This document shows, piece by piece, positions 1 through 4,847 of a stretch of 6,416 nucleotides of DNA (within the stretch, counting starts at the first letter, position 1; each line of letters begins with the position of its first letter). The notes under the pieces are model-generated. The model was not told the DNA's origin. It ran no database searches and saw only the letters and a program-made list of their open reading frames with translations. Origin of the DNA: Phycisphaerae bacterium (GTDB lineage: Bacteria > Planctomycetota > Phycisphaerae > Sedimentisphaerales > SM23-30); the NCBI GenBank assembly GCA_021736565.1, contig JAIPFO010000227.1, positions 1 to 6,416 on the forward strand, in the 5' to 3' direction. The position numbers were made by a program, and so were the translations under genes.

Positions 1-472
1 CATGCTCCTGACCGCAACCGCGGTGGCCTTTAATGCCGCGTTTATTAGCTACACGGTCAATACGAATATGGCCGATATGAATATGGCCGCCAGAAACTCC
101 CTCCACCAGATGTGCGCCACCATTCGCATGGCCGCCAACGACCCGGCCACAACCACCATAACCGTCAGTGCCGATGGCAAACAATGCACCATGGTCAACC
201 AGGAGGGCCAAACCGTAATCTATAAATATGATTCGACACAGAGAAATCTACAGGTGAATATCAATGGCAGCAACGACTGGTATGTCATGGTCGATAGCGT
301 AAGCCCACACTCCAGAATCCAACCGATATTCACCGCATACGCGCCGTTAAATAGCGAATTACCCACCGGAACCATCGGAAAAGTAGACATTCGCTTTAGA
401 GTGACATCACCGGATTTCTCCAAAAATTTCATCGCATCCGCGATCCCGCGAAATGTAATATACACCTATTAG
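1..472 (+). CDS. Pilin/pseudopilin-like protein, 3' part only
   Basis: This is the C-terminal 156 or so residues of a protein whose start lies outside the window. The first visible ATG (base 2) is unlikely to be the true start, because the visible sequence opens in the second half of a hydrophobic helix (LLTATAVAFNAAFISYTVN). That helix is followed by an amphipathic stretch, AARNSLHQMCATIRMAAND, typical of the N-terminal helix of minor pilins and type II secretion pseudopilins (PilW/GspJ-like). The remainder is a beta-rich globular domain ending in TSPDFSKNFIASAIPRNVIY. By family, such proteins are inserted in the inner membrane, processed by prepilin peptidase and assembled into a pilus or pseudopilus. 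The cleavage motif is not visible, so the class rests on the helix pattern only. A run of nine C (475-483) follows the stop. An intrinsic terminator about 100 bases downstream probably ends this transcript. Confidence 0.6.
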   Translation, partial: MLLTATAVAFNAAFISYTVNTNMADMNMAARNSLHQMCATIRMAANDPATTTITVSADGKQCTMVNQEGQTVIYKYDSTQRNLQVNINGSNDWYVMVDSVSPHSRIQPIFTAYAPLNSELPTGTIGKVDIRFRVTSPDFSKNFIASAIPRNVIYTY

Positions 473-573
473 TGCCCCCCCCCGCATCGTTCAAATCAGC
501 CTTTAAGACACCAAATACGGCCATCTTAAATACGGCGGACACGAACATCAAAGAAAATCACAAAAATACACCC

Positions 574-608
574 ACGCCGGCGTCCATATCAAACGCCGGC
601 GTTTTTTT
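574..608 (+). terminator. Intrinsic terminator after the pilin-like gene
   Basis: The 10-base word ACGCCGGCGT occurs twice (574-583 and 593-602), separated by nine bases. It is its own reverse complement, so the two copies pair as a perfect 10-bp GC-rich stem. A run of seven T (602-608) follows directly. This is a textbook rho-independent terminator for rightward transcription. It ends about 100 bases after the pilin-like gene and just before the next promoter. Confidence 0.92.
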
Positions 609-612
609 ACGT

Positions 613-641
613 TTTACAATTGATTCATAAGTCGCTATACT
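613..641 (+). promoter_or_regulatory. Sigma-70-type promoter for the hydrolase-transporter operon
   Basis: A -35 box TTTACA (613-618) and a -10 box TATACT (636-641) are separated by exactly 17 bases, close to the sigma-70 consensus. The promoter begins a few bases after the T-run of the preceding terminator. Transcription would start near 648, giving an untranslated leader of about 205 bases before the hydrolase start at 855. Being untested, it remains a prediction. Confidence 0.7.
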
Positions 642-666
642 GCCAAAATAAAGTAAACGACTTAAA

Positions 667-682
667 TTGACGTCCACGTCAA
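667..682. repeat. Perfect inverted repeat in leader, possible operator
   Basis: TTGACGT-CC-ACGTCAA is a perfect 7-2-7 palindrome lying about 20 bases downstream of the predicted transcription start, where a repressor dimer could block the promoter. As RNA it could form only a tight 6-bp stem; the later T-run (690-693) is too far away for a good terminator. No protein is identified as its ligand. Confidence 0.45.
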
Positions 683-737
683 AAGGCGTTTTTCGTTATT
701 AAAACGATGCGTTAAGATGAAAATAATAGACTTCAAT

Positions 738-753
738 TCCCGATTGATCGGGA
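738..753. repeat. Second perfect inverted repeat in leader
   Basis: TCCCGAT-TG-ATCGGGA is another perfect 7-2-7 palindrome, with the same arm and spacer lengths as the one at 667-682 but a different sequence. It could be a protein-binding site or a small hairpin in the mRNA leader. Its role is unknown. Confidence 0.4.
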
Positions 754-784
754 TAAAACGCTGGCGACGAAAATTAATCTAGAT

Positions 785-824
785 AATTCCTGGCGAAACC
801 CCATCCGTGAGACCCGCCATAATT
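785..824 (+). other. Hairpin in the leader just before the hydrolase gene
   Basis: The arms AATT-cc-TGGCG (785-795) and CGCCA-t-AATT (815-824) can pair around an internal part of 19 bases, forming a two-segment stem 30 bases before the hydrolase start. The word CTGGCGA is also present a little upstream (761-767 and 790-796), which would allow alternative pairing with CGCCA. This hints at leader-mediated control but matches no riboswitch class I recognise. Confidence 0.3.
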
Positions 825-854
825 AGTACTTATCTCATTATCAGGCAATAACTT

Positions 855-1727
855 ATGATCATTGATTGTCACAGTCACATCTGGCCTTCCATCGGGGAAT
901 TAGGCGAAGCGGCCAATTTCTCTTGCCTCTCCTGTCAACCCGGACATAAAAAATTTGATGTTCATATGGGCAGCCCAGATCGCCACAGGAAATCCGCCGA
1001 ACACACCGTCAAAACGCTCGTCCTCGGTTTTACCAGCAATCTCCTCGGGGCCCAAATCCCCAACCAGTTTATCAGTGACTATGTCGCCAGCCAGCCTGAG
1101 CGACTCCTCGGTTTTGCCGGGATCGACCCGACCATCGGGGCCGAATGCCTTCAAGAGATACACCTGTTCAAACAGAACCCTTCATTCTCTGGACTCGTCC
1201 TCTGCCCCCCCTGCCAGGGTTTTCACCCTTGCGATACCCGGGCATTACGCGTCTACGAACTGGCCGAATCGCTAAAAATGCCCATCTACTTCCTCTACGG
1301 CGGCCGATTACCACGCGCCGCCATCCTGGATTACGCACAGCCCGCAGCACTCGACGAAGTCGCACGCGGGTTCCCCAATTTAAAAATAGTCATTTCCCAC
1401 CTCGGGTTCCCCTGGATCGAACAGACCATCGTCCTCCTGGCAAAACACAAAAATATCTTCGCCGATGTCGCCGGCCTGACCGACAAACCATGGCAGGCCT
1501 ACCGCTCCTTGAACCTCGCCTACGAATATGGCATTATCGATAAATTGCTCTTCGCCAGCGACTTCCCAACCCACACCGTCAAAACCGCCGCCGAAACACT
1601 CTATAATCTTAACAAGATCACACTCGATTCCGTCTTACCCGCCGTCCCCCTCGAACAGCTCCGGGGCATCGTCGAGCGAGACAGCCTGGCCTTGCTCGGG
1701 TTGAAAAACACAAAACCGCAGGAGTAG
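855..1727 (+). CDS. Amidohydrolase-2 family metal-dependent hydrolase
   Basis: A 290-residue TIM-barrel hydrolase, a normal length for the amidohydrolase-related family (Amidohydro_2). It opens with DCHSHIW, whose H6 and H8 form the family's first metal-binding HxH. H182 in IVISHLGFPW and D236 in LLFASDFPTH match the conserved His and the catalytic or metal Asp near the barrel's C-terminal end. The last helix (LEQLRGIVERDSLALLGL) is the usual family ending. Relatives are cytosolic decarboxylases, lactonases and amidases, and the sequence does not reveal the substrate. The start is fixed by the family pattern MIIDCHSH at the very N-terminus, although the upstream ribosome site (AGG at 843-845) is weak. 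The stop is three bases before the transporter ATG, and the AGGAG serving the transporter overlaps the end of this gene. The two are therefore co-transcribed, and the hydrolase may act on what the transporter brings in. Confidence 0.85.
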   Translation: MIIDCHSHIWPSIGELGEAANFSCLSCQPGHKKFDVHMGSPDRHRKSAEHTVKTLVLGFTSNLLGAQIPNQFISDYVASQPERLLGFAGIDPTIGAECLQEIHLFKQNPSFSGLVLCPPCQGFHPCDTRALRVYELAESLKMPIYFLYGGRLPRAAILDYAQPAALDEVARGFPNLKIVISHLGFPWIEQTIVLLAKHKNIFADVAGLTDKPWQAYRSLNLAYEYGIIDKLLFASDFPTHTVKTAAETLYNLNKITLDSVLPAVPLEQLRGIVERDSLALLGLKNTKPQE

Positions 1728-1730
1728 TCC

Positions 1731-3257
1731 ATGAAGGATACCAGGGAAAATTGGGGCTCGCGGACCGGCTTCATTCTGGCCGCTGTCGGTTCAGCCGTCG
1801 GCCTCGGCAATGTCTGGCGATTCCCACACGAATGCTACAGCAACGGCGGCAGTGCCTTTCTCATCCCCTACATCATCGCCATGATCGTCATCGGCATCCC
1901 CCTGCTCATCATGGAATTCTCACTCGGACACCTCACCCAACAGGCCACCCCAAACGCCTTCGGAAAAATCTCTAAAAAATGGGAATTCGTCGGATGGTGG
2001 CCCATCATCCTCAGCTTTATCATCGTCTGCTATTACGCCGCCGTGCTCGGATGGTGCCTCAATTACCTGATCGACAGCTTCCAAAACCCCCTCCCCTGGA
2101 CCACCACCAAACCAAACGATTATTTCTACGACCAATACCTCCAGATGACACCCGGCTACGCACTCGGCGGGCTCCGATGGCCCATCGTCGCCTCAATGGC
2201 CGCCATCTGGACCTTAATGTACCTCTGCATCTTCAAAGGCGTGAAAGTCGTCAGCAAAATAGTCCTCTGGACCGTCCCCATCCCCTGGATCATGCTGATA
2301 ATCCTCATGGTCCGCGGACTCACCCTCGACGGCGCCGTCCAGGGCCTCGAATATTTCCTCGAACCCAACTGGGAGGTCCTCAAAGGCTCCAAAGTATGGC
2401 GCGCCGCATTCGGCCAGGTATTCTTCTCCATGACCATCGCCTTTGGCGTCATGGTCACCTACGCCAGCTTCCTCCACCGAAAAAGCGATCTCAATAACAA
2501 CGCCCTGATCATCGGACTGGCCGACCTGGCAACCAGCTTCGTCGCCGGCATTGCCGTTTTCGCCACGATGGGCGCCCTGGCCCTCAAGCAGAACGTCCCC
2601 GTCGACCAGCTGCTCGAGGGCAGTAAATCCGTCGGACTCGCCTTCGTCGCCTTCCCCGAAGCCCTCGCCCAGCTGCCCTACGCCAACGTCTTCTCCGCCA
2701 TTTTCTTCATCGCACTGCTCCTGCTCGGCATCGACTCGGGCTTTTCCATCACCGAGGCCGCCCTGGCCAGCCTCATCGACAAAACCGGATGGAAACGCAT
2801 CACCGTACTCACCGGCCTCACCCTCACCGGCTTCACCGTCGGACTCCTCTTCGCCACCCGCGCGGGCCTCACATGGCTCGATACCATCGACAGCATCGTC
2901 AACGAGGGCACCTGGGGCATCATGTTCGTCGGACTCGTCGAATGCCTCGTCATCGGCTGGTGCTTCAATATCGGTAAATTACGCGAACACGCCAATAAAA
3001 ACAGCGACTGGCAGCTCGGCCCCTGGTGGGAATGGTCCATCAAAATAGTCACACCCGTCATCCTCCTGGGCCTCACCGCATGGAGCCTCTACGACGACCT
3101 CAACGACGAGGCCGGCTACCTCATCGACGCCAACGGCCAGCTCATCGGCAAGACCATCTTCAGCCTCTGTGCCACGTTTATCATCTTCCTCTTCGCCGTG
3201 ATACTCTCACTCTGGCAGACCAGCAAAAACAAAAATATCCACGAATTCGACAATTAA
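1731..3257 (+). CDS. Sodium-dependent transporter, neurotransmitter:sodium symporter (NSS/SNF) family
   Basis: This 508-residue membrane protein has about twelve predicted helices. Helix 1 carries the NSS signature GSAVGLGNVWRFP (residues 20-32), which happens to follow LeuT numbering, so G20, A22, V23 and N27 occupy the known sodium-site positions. Helix 2 contains NGGSAFLIPY. Helix 6 has the unwound substrate segment GQVFFSMTIAFG (229-239), and helix 8 has LGIDSG (332-337), which resembles the eukaryotic Na2 pattern. In helix 7, D265 of GLADLATSF stands where LeuT has Asn286, and S269 where LeuT has Glu290. The family couples uptake of amino acids or related small molecules to sodium. Substrate cannot be read from sequence, though a small-subunit partner downstream is typical of amino-acid NSS importers. 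AGGAG (1720-1724) gives a strong ribosome site. Two structured repeats follow, the first overlapping its stop codon. Confidence 0.95.
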   Translation: MKDTRENWGSRTGFILAAVGSAVGLGNVWRFPHECYSNGGSAFLIPYIIAMIVIGIPLLIMEFSLGHLTQQATPNAFGKISKKWEFVGWWPIILSFIIVCYYAAVLGWCLNYLIDSFQNPLPWTTTKPNDYFYDQYLQMTPGYALGGLRWPIVASMAAIWTLMYLCIFKGVKVVSKIVLWTVPIPWIMLIILMVRGLTLDGAVQGLEYFLEPNWEVLKGSKVWRAAFGQVFFSMTIAFGVMVTYASFLHRKSDLNNNALIIGLADLATSFVAGIAVFATMGALALKQNVPVDQLLEGSKSVGLAFVAFPEALAQLPYANVFSAIFFIALLLLGIDSGFSITEAALASLIDKTGWKRITVLTGLTLTGFTVGLLFATRAGLTWLDTIDSIVNEGTWGIMFVGLVECLVIGWCFNIGKLREHANKNSDWQLGPWWEWSIKIVTPVILLGLTAWSLYDDLNDEAGYLIDANGQLIGKTIFSLCATFIIFLFAVILSLWQTSKNKNIHEFDN

Positions 3258-3300
3258 CCCGGGGCTTACGACCCGCTAATTGGGTGCCGGCACGTGCCGG
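3251..3300 (+). repeat. Two-hairpin structured element, copy 1
   Basis: Hairpin A has a lower stem CAATTA/TAATTG (3251-3256 with 3277-3282) and an upper stem CGGG/CCCG (3260-3263 with 3272-3275), capped by the loop GCTTACGA. Hairpin B is CCGGC-ACGT-GCCGG (3287-3300). The 5' arm overlaps the last codons and the stop of the transporter gene. A diverged copy starts 101 bases downstream with paired changes. It may be a regulatory RNA element or a dispersed intergenic repeat. Confidence 0.65.
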
Positions 3301-3318
3301 ATTAGTCTCTTACAAATG

Positions 3319-3348
3319 AAATCTTGCACAAAATGGTCAAGATTTTTT
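3319..3348 (+). terminator. Weak terminator-like hairpin between the two repeat copies
   Basis: AAATCTTG (3319-3326) pairs with CAAGATTT (3338-3345) around an 11-base loop, and the T-run continues to 3348 (six T in all). The stem is only 8 bp with two G-C pairs, so it is probably a partial terminator or attenuator. It could lower expression of the two small downstream genes relative to the transporter. Confidence 0.4.
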
Positions 3349-3351
3349 CAG

Positions 3352-3400
3352 CAACTTATCGGGGCTTGCGACCCGCTAAGTTGGTTCCGGTACTTACCGG
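3352..3400 (+). repeat. Two-hairpin structured element, copy 2, abutting a ribosome site
   Basis: Hairpin A has a lower stem CAACTTA/TAAGTTG (3352-3358 with 3377-3383) and an upper stem CGGG/CCCG (3360-3363 with 3372-3375), with loop GCTTGCGA. Hairpin B is CCGGT-ACTT-ACCGG (3387-3400). Compared with copy 1, a C-G pair has been gained in stem A and a C-G pair has become T-A in stem B, so pairing is kept while sequence changes. The 3' arm of hairpin B runs into GGGAGGAG (3399-3406), the ribosome site of the next gene, so its folding could affect translation. Confidence 0.65.
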
Positions 3401-3412
3401 GAGGAGCATGCA

Positions 3413-3565
3413 ATGAAATATAATGGCGAACTCTCAGGCGAAGCATGGTTCATCTTAACCGCCATGATCCTGCTGATCGTCGGCGGACTCTCATGGTGCT
3501 TCTATCGAGCAATAACCGCCGCCAATAAAAACCAGGACCAGGAGCAATTCCCCGATGAAGTATAA
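3413..3565 (+). CDS. Small single-helix protein, probable NSS transporter small subunit (MetS-like)
   Basis: A 50-residue protein starting MKYNGELSGEAW and containing one hydrophobic helix (about residues 11-32, FILTAMILLIVGGLSWCFY). A basic segment (RAITAANKN) and an acidic tail (DQEQFPDEV) follow. The GG within the helix, the length and the position directly after an NSS transporter match the small subunits found with bacterial NSS importers such as the methionine/alanine importer. Those subunits are membrane partners needed for transport. The start is set by a strong GGAGGAG six bases upstream. A competing ATG at 3408 meets a stop after two codons. The gene overlaps the following lipoprotein gene by 11 bases, implying translational coupling. 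The assignment rests on context and topology, because the protein is too short for firm motifs. Confidence 0.75.
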   Translation: MKYNGELSGEAWFILTAMILLIVGGLSWCFYRAITAANKNQDQEQFPDEV

Positions 3566-3965
3566 CAAAATCGTACAACTTACCATCACCGCCGCATGCC
3601 TCCTCGCCCTCAACGGCTGCGTCGAACGACTCATCACCATCACATCCCAGCCCGCCGGCGCCGCCGTATGGCTCAACGGCCAGGAGGTCGGCGCCACACC
3701 CGTCACCGTCCCATTCACCTTCTACGGCACCTACGACGTCACACTCCGCAAAGACGGCTGCCAAACCCTCAATCAGCCCAAAAAAACACCCGTCCCCTTC
3801 TACCAGTGGCCCGGCATCGACCTGGTCGCCGAATGCCTCATCCCCGCCAAATTCACCGACCAGCACACATGGCATTTCCAACTCGAGTCCAACGACAATT
3901 TCGACACCGACAAACTCATCGACCGCGCCAAAACACTACGACAAAACATGACCAAAACCCCATAA
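3555..3965 (+). CDS. PEGA-domain lipoprotein
   Basis: A 136-residue exported lipoprotein. The signal peptide has a basic start (MKYNK), a hydrophobic core and a lipobox LALNGC, placing the lipidated Cys at residue 22. Residues about 27-70 form a PEGA domain: ITITSQPAGAAVWLNGQEVG, then TPVTVPFTFYGTYDVTLRKDG. The tail has PFYQWPGIDLVAE, a pattern I associate with PEGA lipoproteins of Planctomycetota, and ends in a charged helix (DTDKLIDRAKTLRQ). The protein should sit in a membrane facing the periplasm. PEGA domains are thought to bind cell-surface carbohydrate or protein, but no specific role is known. A ribosome site AGGAG (3540-3544) lies inside the upstream small-subunit gene, and the overlap places this gene in the transporter operon. 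Whether it works with the transporter or is merely co-transcribed is not evident. Confidence 0.85.
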   Translation: MKYNKIVQLTITAACLLALNGCVERLITITSQPAGAAVWLNGQEVGATPVTVPFTFYGTYDVTLRKDGCQTLNQPKKTPVPFYQWPGIDLVAECLIPAKFTDQHTWHFQLESNDNFDTDKLIDRAKTLRQNMTKTP

Positions 3966-3984
3966 CACCCCCCCACAAATAAGC

Positions 3985-3997
3985 GGCCCAAAGGGCC
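3985..3997. repeat. Triloop hairpin 1
   Basis: GGCCC-AAA-GGGCC is a perfect 5-bp GC stem with a three-base loop, 20 bases after the lipoprotein stop. It has no T-run on the + strand, so it is not a standard terminator for the operon. It could still end or protect the mRNA. Confidence 0.45.
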
Positions 3998-4005
3998 AAA
4001 ATACC

Positions 4006-4057
4006 TTAGCCCAGCCCAAACGAGCGCAGTCCGCCGAAGGCGGAACGCCCTGGGTAA
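4006..4057. repeat. Nested hairpin with triloop tip
   Basis: The inner stem TCCGCC-GAA-GGCGGA (4030-4044) is perfect. It is enclosed by an outer stem TTA-g-CCCAG (4006-4014) with CTGGGTAA (4050-4057), eight pairs with one bulged G. The structure is more elaborate than a terminator and lacks a T-run. It resembles, from memory, dispersed palindromic intergenic elements of planctomycete genomes. That resemblance is unverified. Confidence 0.45.
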
Positions 4058-4079
4058 ACTCCCCCCACTCCCACCACAC

Positions 4080-4092
4080 GCCCTGTAAGGGC
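4080..4092. repeat. Triloop hairpin 3
   Basis: GCCCT-GTA-AGGGC is a perfect 5-bp stem with a three-base loop. It is the third triloop hairpin in about 110 bases of the gap between the lipoprotein gene and the convergent unknown gene, so the group may act as a bidirectional transcript end. Confidence 0.4.
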
Positions 4093-4153
4093 AACATAAT
4101 CGGTGTGTAATGGTCGCCCCCTGCCCAACCCTTCTTCCAACAACTATCCCGTC

Positions 4154-4579
4154 CTACCCCATCTGCCCACGGATCTTATCAATAAGCCCCTCACAGTCAA
4201 AGCAGACCCCATCGTCAAGCTCATCATCAGCAAACCACTCAAAGCACTCCCTGCACTGCGTCTGCCAGTTCGCCGGATTCCGCTCATCCCCGTCAATTAT
4301 CCTGGATTGCGGCTCCAGCGTTGCATAGATGCAACCATCGTAATACGGCCCGTCTATTCTATCGCAGACCATCACAAAGCCGTTATTTTTATAGATCTCA
4401 TGCGCCCGATGATCATCCGGCACACAAGGCAGAAACTTCGTCGCGACATGATACGAACGAGCCTCAATACCCCGGGTATGATCGTTAAGCTGCCACAAAG
4501 TGCGATTTTCGATCACACCGCAAAAATAAACCCCATCCTTCCCCATCTCAACAAAGGCCTCTTTCGTGATCTTTTCCAT
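4154..4579 (-). CDS. Unknown 141-residue protein with a CxxC-x13-CxxC motif
   Basis: I do not recognise this protein. It starts MEKITKEAFVEMGKDGVYFC, is rich in acidic residues, and has a C-terminal CREC (109-112) and CFDC (126-129) separated by 13 residues, which could bind one zinc ion. Further cysteines lie at 20, 52, 72 and 83. No signal peptide or membrane helix is visible, so it is probably cytosolic. The leftward reading is favoured over a 191-codon rightward frame on the other strand (4103-4678). It has a ribosome site (AAGGGG, seven bases before the ATG) and a near-perfect leftward promoter, whereas the rightward frame has neither. It diverges from the methyltransferase cluster and its promoter carries the same type of 8-bp repeats, suggesting shared control. 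A regulatory or accessory role in that cluster is a guess. Confidence 0.75.
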   Translation of the reverse strand: MEKITKEAFVEMGKDGVYFCGVIENRTLWQLNDHTRGIEARSYHVATKFLPCVPDDHRAHEIYKNNGFVMVCDRIDGPYYDGCIYATLEPQSRIIDGDERNPANWQTQCRECFEWFADDELDDGVCFDCEGLIDKIRGQMG

Positions 4580-4617
4580 GGTTTTACCCCTTCAAATATA
4601 AGGTTTCAATCAAAACT

Positions 4618-4641
4618 GTCCACTTGTATACAAGTATACAC
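4618..4641. promoter_or_regulatory. Operator-like tandem octamers at the leftward promoter
   Basis: Three consecutive 8-base units read GTCCACTT, GTATACAA and GTATACAC; the last two share GTATACAM. The block also contains the perfect 12-bp palindrome CTTGTATACAAG (4623-4634). It covers the -10 box of the leftward promoter. The 8-bp period matches the spacing used by MetJ/Arc-type ribbon-helix-helix dimers, and a probable protein of this fold is encoded nearby at 5101. Confidence 0.55.
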
Positions 4642-4661
4642 CACGCCCCGCCATTTGTCAA
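4633..4661 (-). promoter_or_regulatory. Leftward sigma-70 promoter for the CxxC protein
   Basis: Read leftward, TTGACA (4661-4656) is a perfect -35 box, followed by a 17-base spacer and TATACT (4638-4633) as the -10 box. Transcription would begin near 4626, about 45 bases before the start codon. The -10 box lies within tandem 8-bp repeats that probably form an operator. Confidence 0.8.
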
Positions 4662-4681
4662 ATAAAAAAACACAATAAGAC

Positions 4682-4709
4682 TTGACACACAGGTATATTT
4701 GTATATATC
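4682..4709 (+). promoter_or_regulatory. Rightward promoter for the methyltransferase cluster
   Basis: TTGACA (4682-4687) is a perfect -35 box. The best -10 candidate is TATATC (4704-4709) after 16 bases; the AT-rich sequence makes the exact box uncertain. Transcription would begin near 4716, leaving a leader of about 130 AT-rich bases before the 86-residue gene. The -10 region lies inside 8-bp repeats. Confidence 0.6.
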
Positions 4710-4716
4710 TATACCC
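4693..4716. promoter_or_regulatory. Operator-like tandem octamers at the rightward promoter
   Basis: Three consecutive 8-base units read GTATATTT, GTATATAT and CTATACCC, the last looking like an inverted or degenerate unit. GGTATA (4692-4697) and TATACC (4710-4715) also form an inverted repeat. The block overlaps the -10 region and resembles the block at the opposite promoter (GTATACAA GTATACAC), so one DNA-binding protein may control both directions. Confidence 0.55.
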
Positions 4717-4847
4717 AGCAGCACTGAACATTACTATGTATAACATAAAAACCGAAAGGCCGAACATTTTACAAAAAAATGATATGGGGCATAGTTAATT
4801 CGTAATTACAAGTAAAAATTAACATCTAACCATCCAGGAGTATTAAA

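Larger units (their letters stand above)
473..854. other. Intergenic region with terminator, promoter and structured leader
   Basis: This 382-base gap holds no convincing gene. From left to right it contains a C9 run at 475-483, a 7-bp inverted repeat TTTAAGA/TCTTAAA (502-508 and 524-530), and a 9-bp direct repeat AAATACGGC (513-521 and 528-536). A strong terminator, a promoter, two short perfect inverted repeats and a hairpin follow, each listed separately. It separates the pilin-like gene from the hydrolase-transporter operon. Confidence 0.7.

Noticed and set aside
475..483. C9 homopolymer directly after the pilin-like stop, and a C7 run (3968-3974) after the lipoprotein stop
   Set aside because: Possible phase-variation tract, but both runs lie outside coding sequence and away from promoters. 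The strand is C-rich throughout, so they are probably chance or skew effects.
574..608. CRISPR-like direct repeat of ACGCCGGCGT
   Set aside because: Only two copies of a self-complementary 10-mer followed by a T-run; this is a terminator stem.
1979..2497. Long alternate-frame open stretches inside the transporter gene on both strands
   Set aside because: These are arginine/proline/histidine-rich shadows caused by the strong third-position C bias of the real gene.
3251..3413. Glycine, SAM-II, preQ1 or guanidine riboswitch identity for the tandem element
   Set aside because: The unit is about 50 bases with loop GCTTRCGA, and I cannot match it to the conserved cores of these classes from memory. 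It is left unclassified.
3316..3423. 35-codon frame (MKSCTKWSRFFQQ...) through repeat copy 2; the equivalent frame of copy 1 also encodes a GA-DPL pattern
   Set aside because: There is no ribosome site, and the similar peptides follow from the DNA repeat. The copies also keep RNA pairing through an indel that shifts frame locally, which argues against coding selection.
4103..4678. 191-codon rightward open frame overlapping the leftward CxxC gene
   Set aside because: It has no ribosome site or promoter, runs antisense through a gene with good signals, and has an unremarkable low-complexity translation. Its length reflects the C-rich antisense strand.
4796..4808. TAATT-cgt-AATTA inverted repeat and a TTTACA-like -35 (4768-4773) in the leader of the 86-residue gene
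   Set aside because: The stem is short and fully AT, and no good -10 box follows the TTTACA at 16-18 bases. Neither rises above what is expected in AT-rich sequence.
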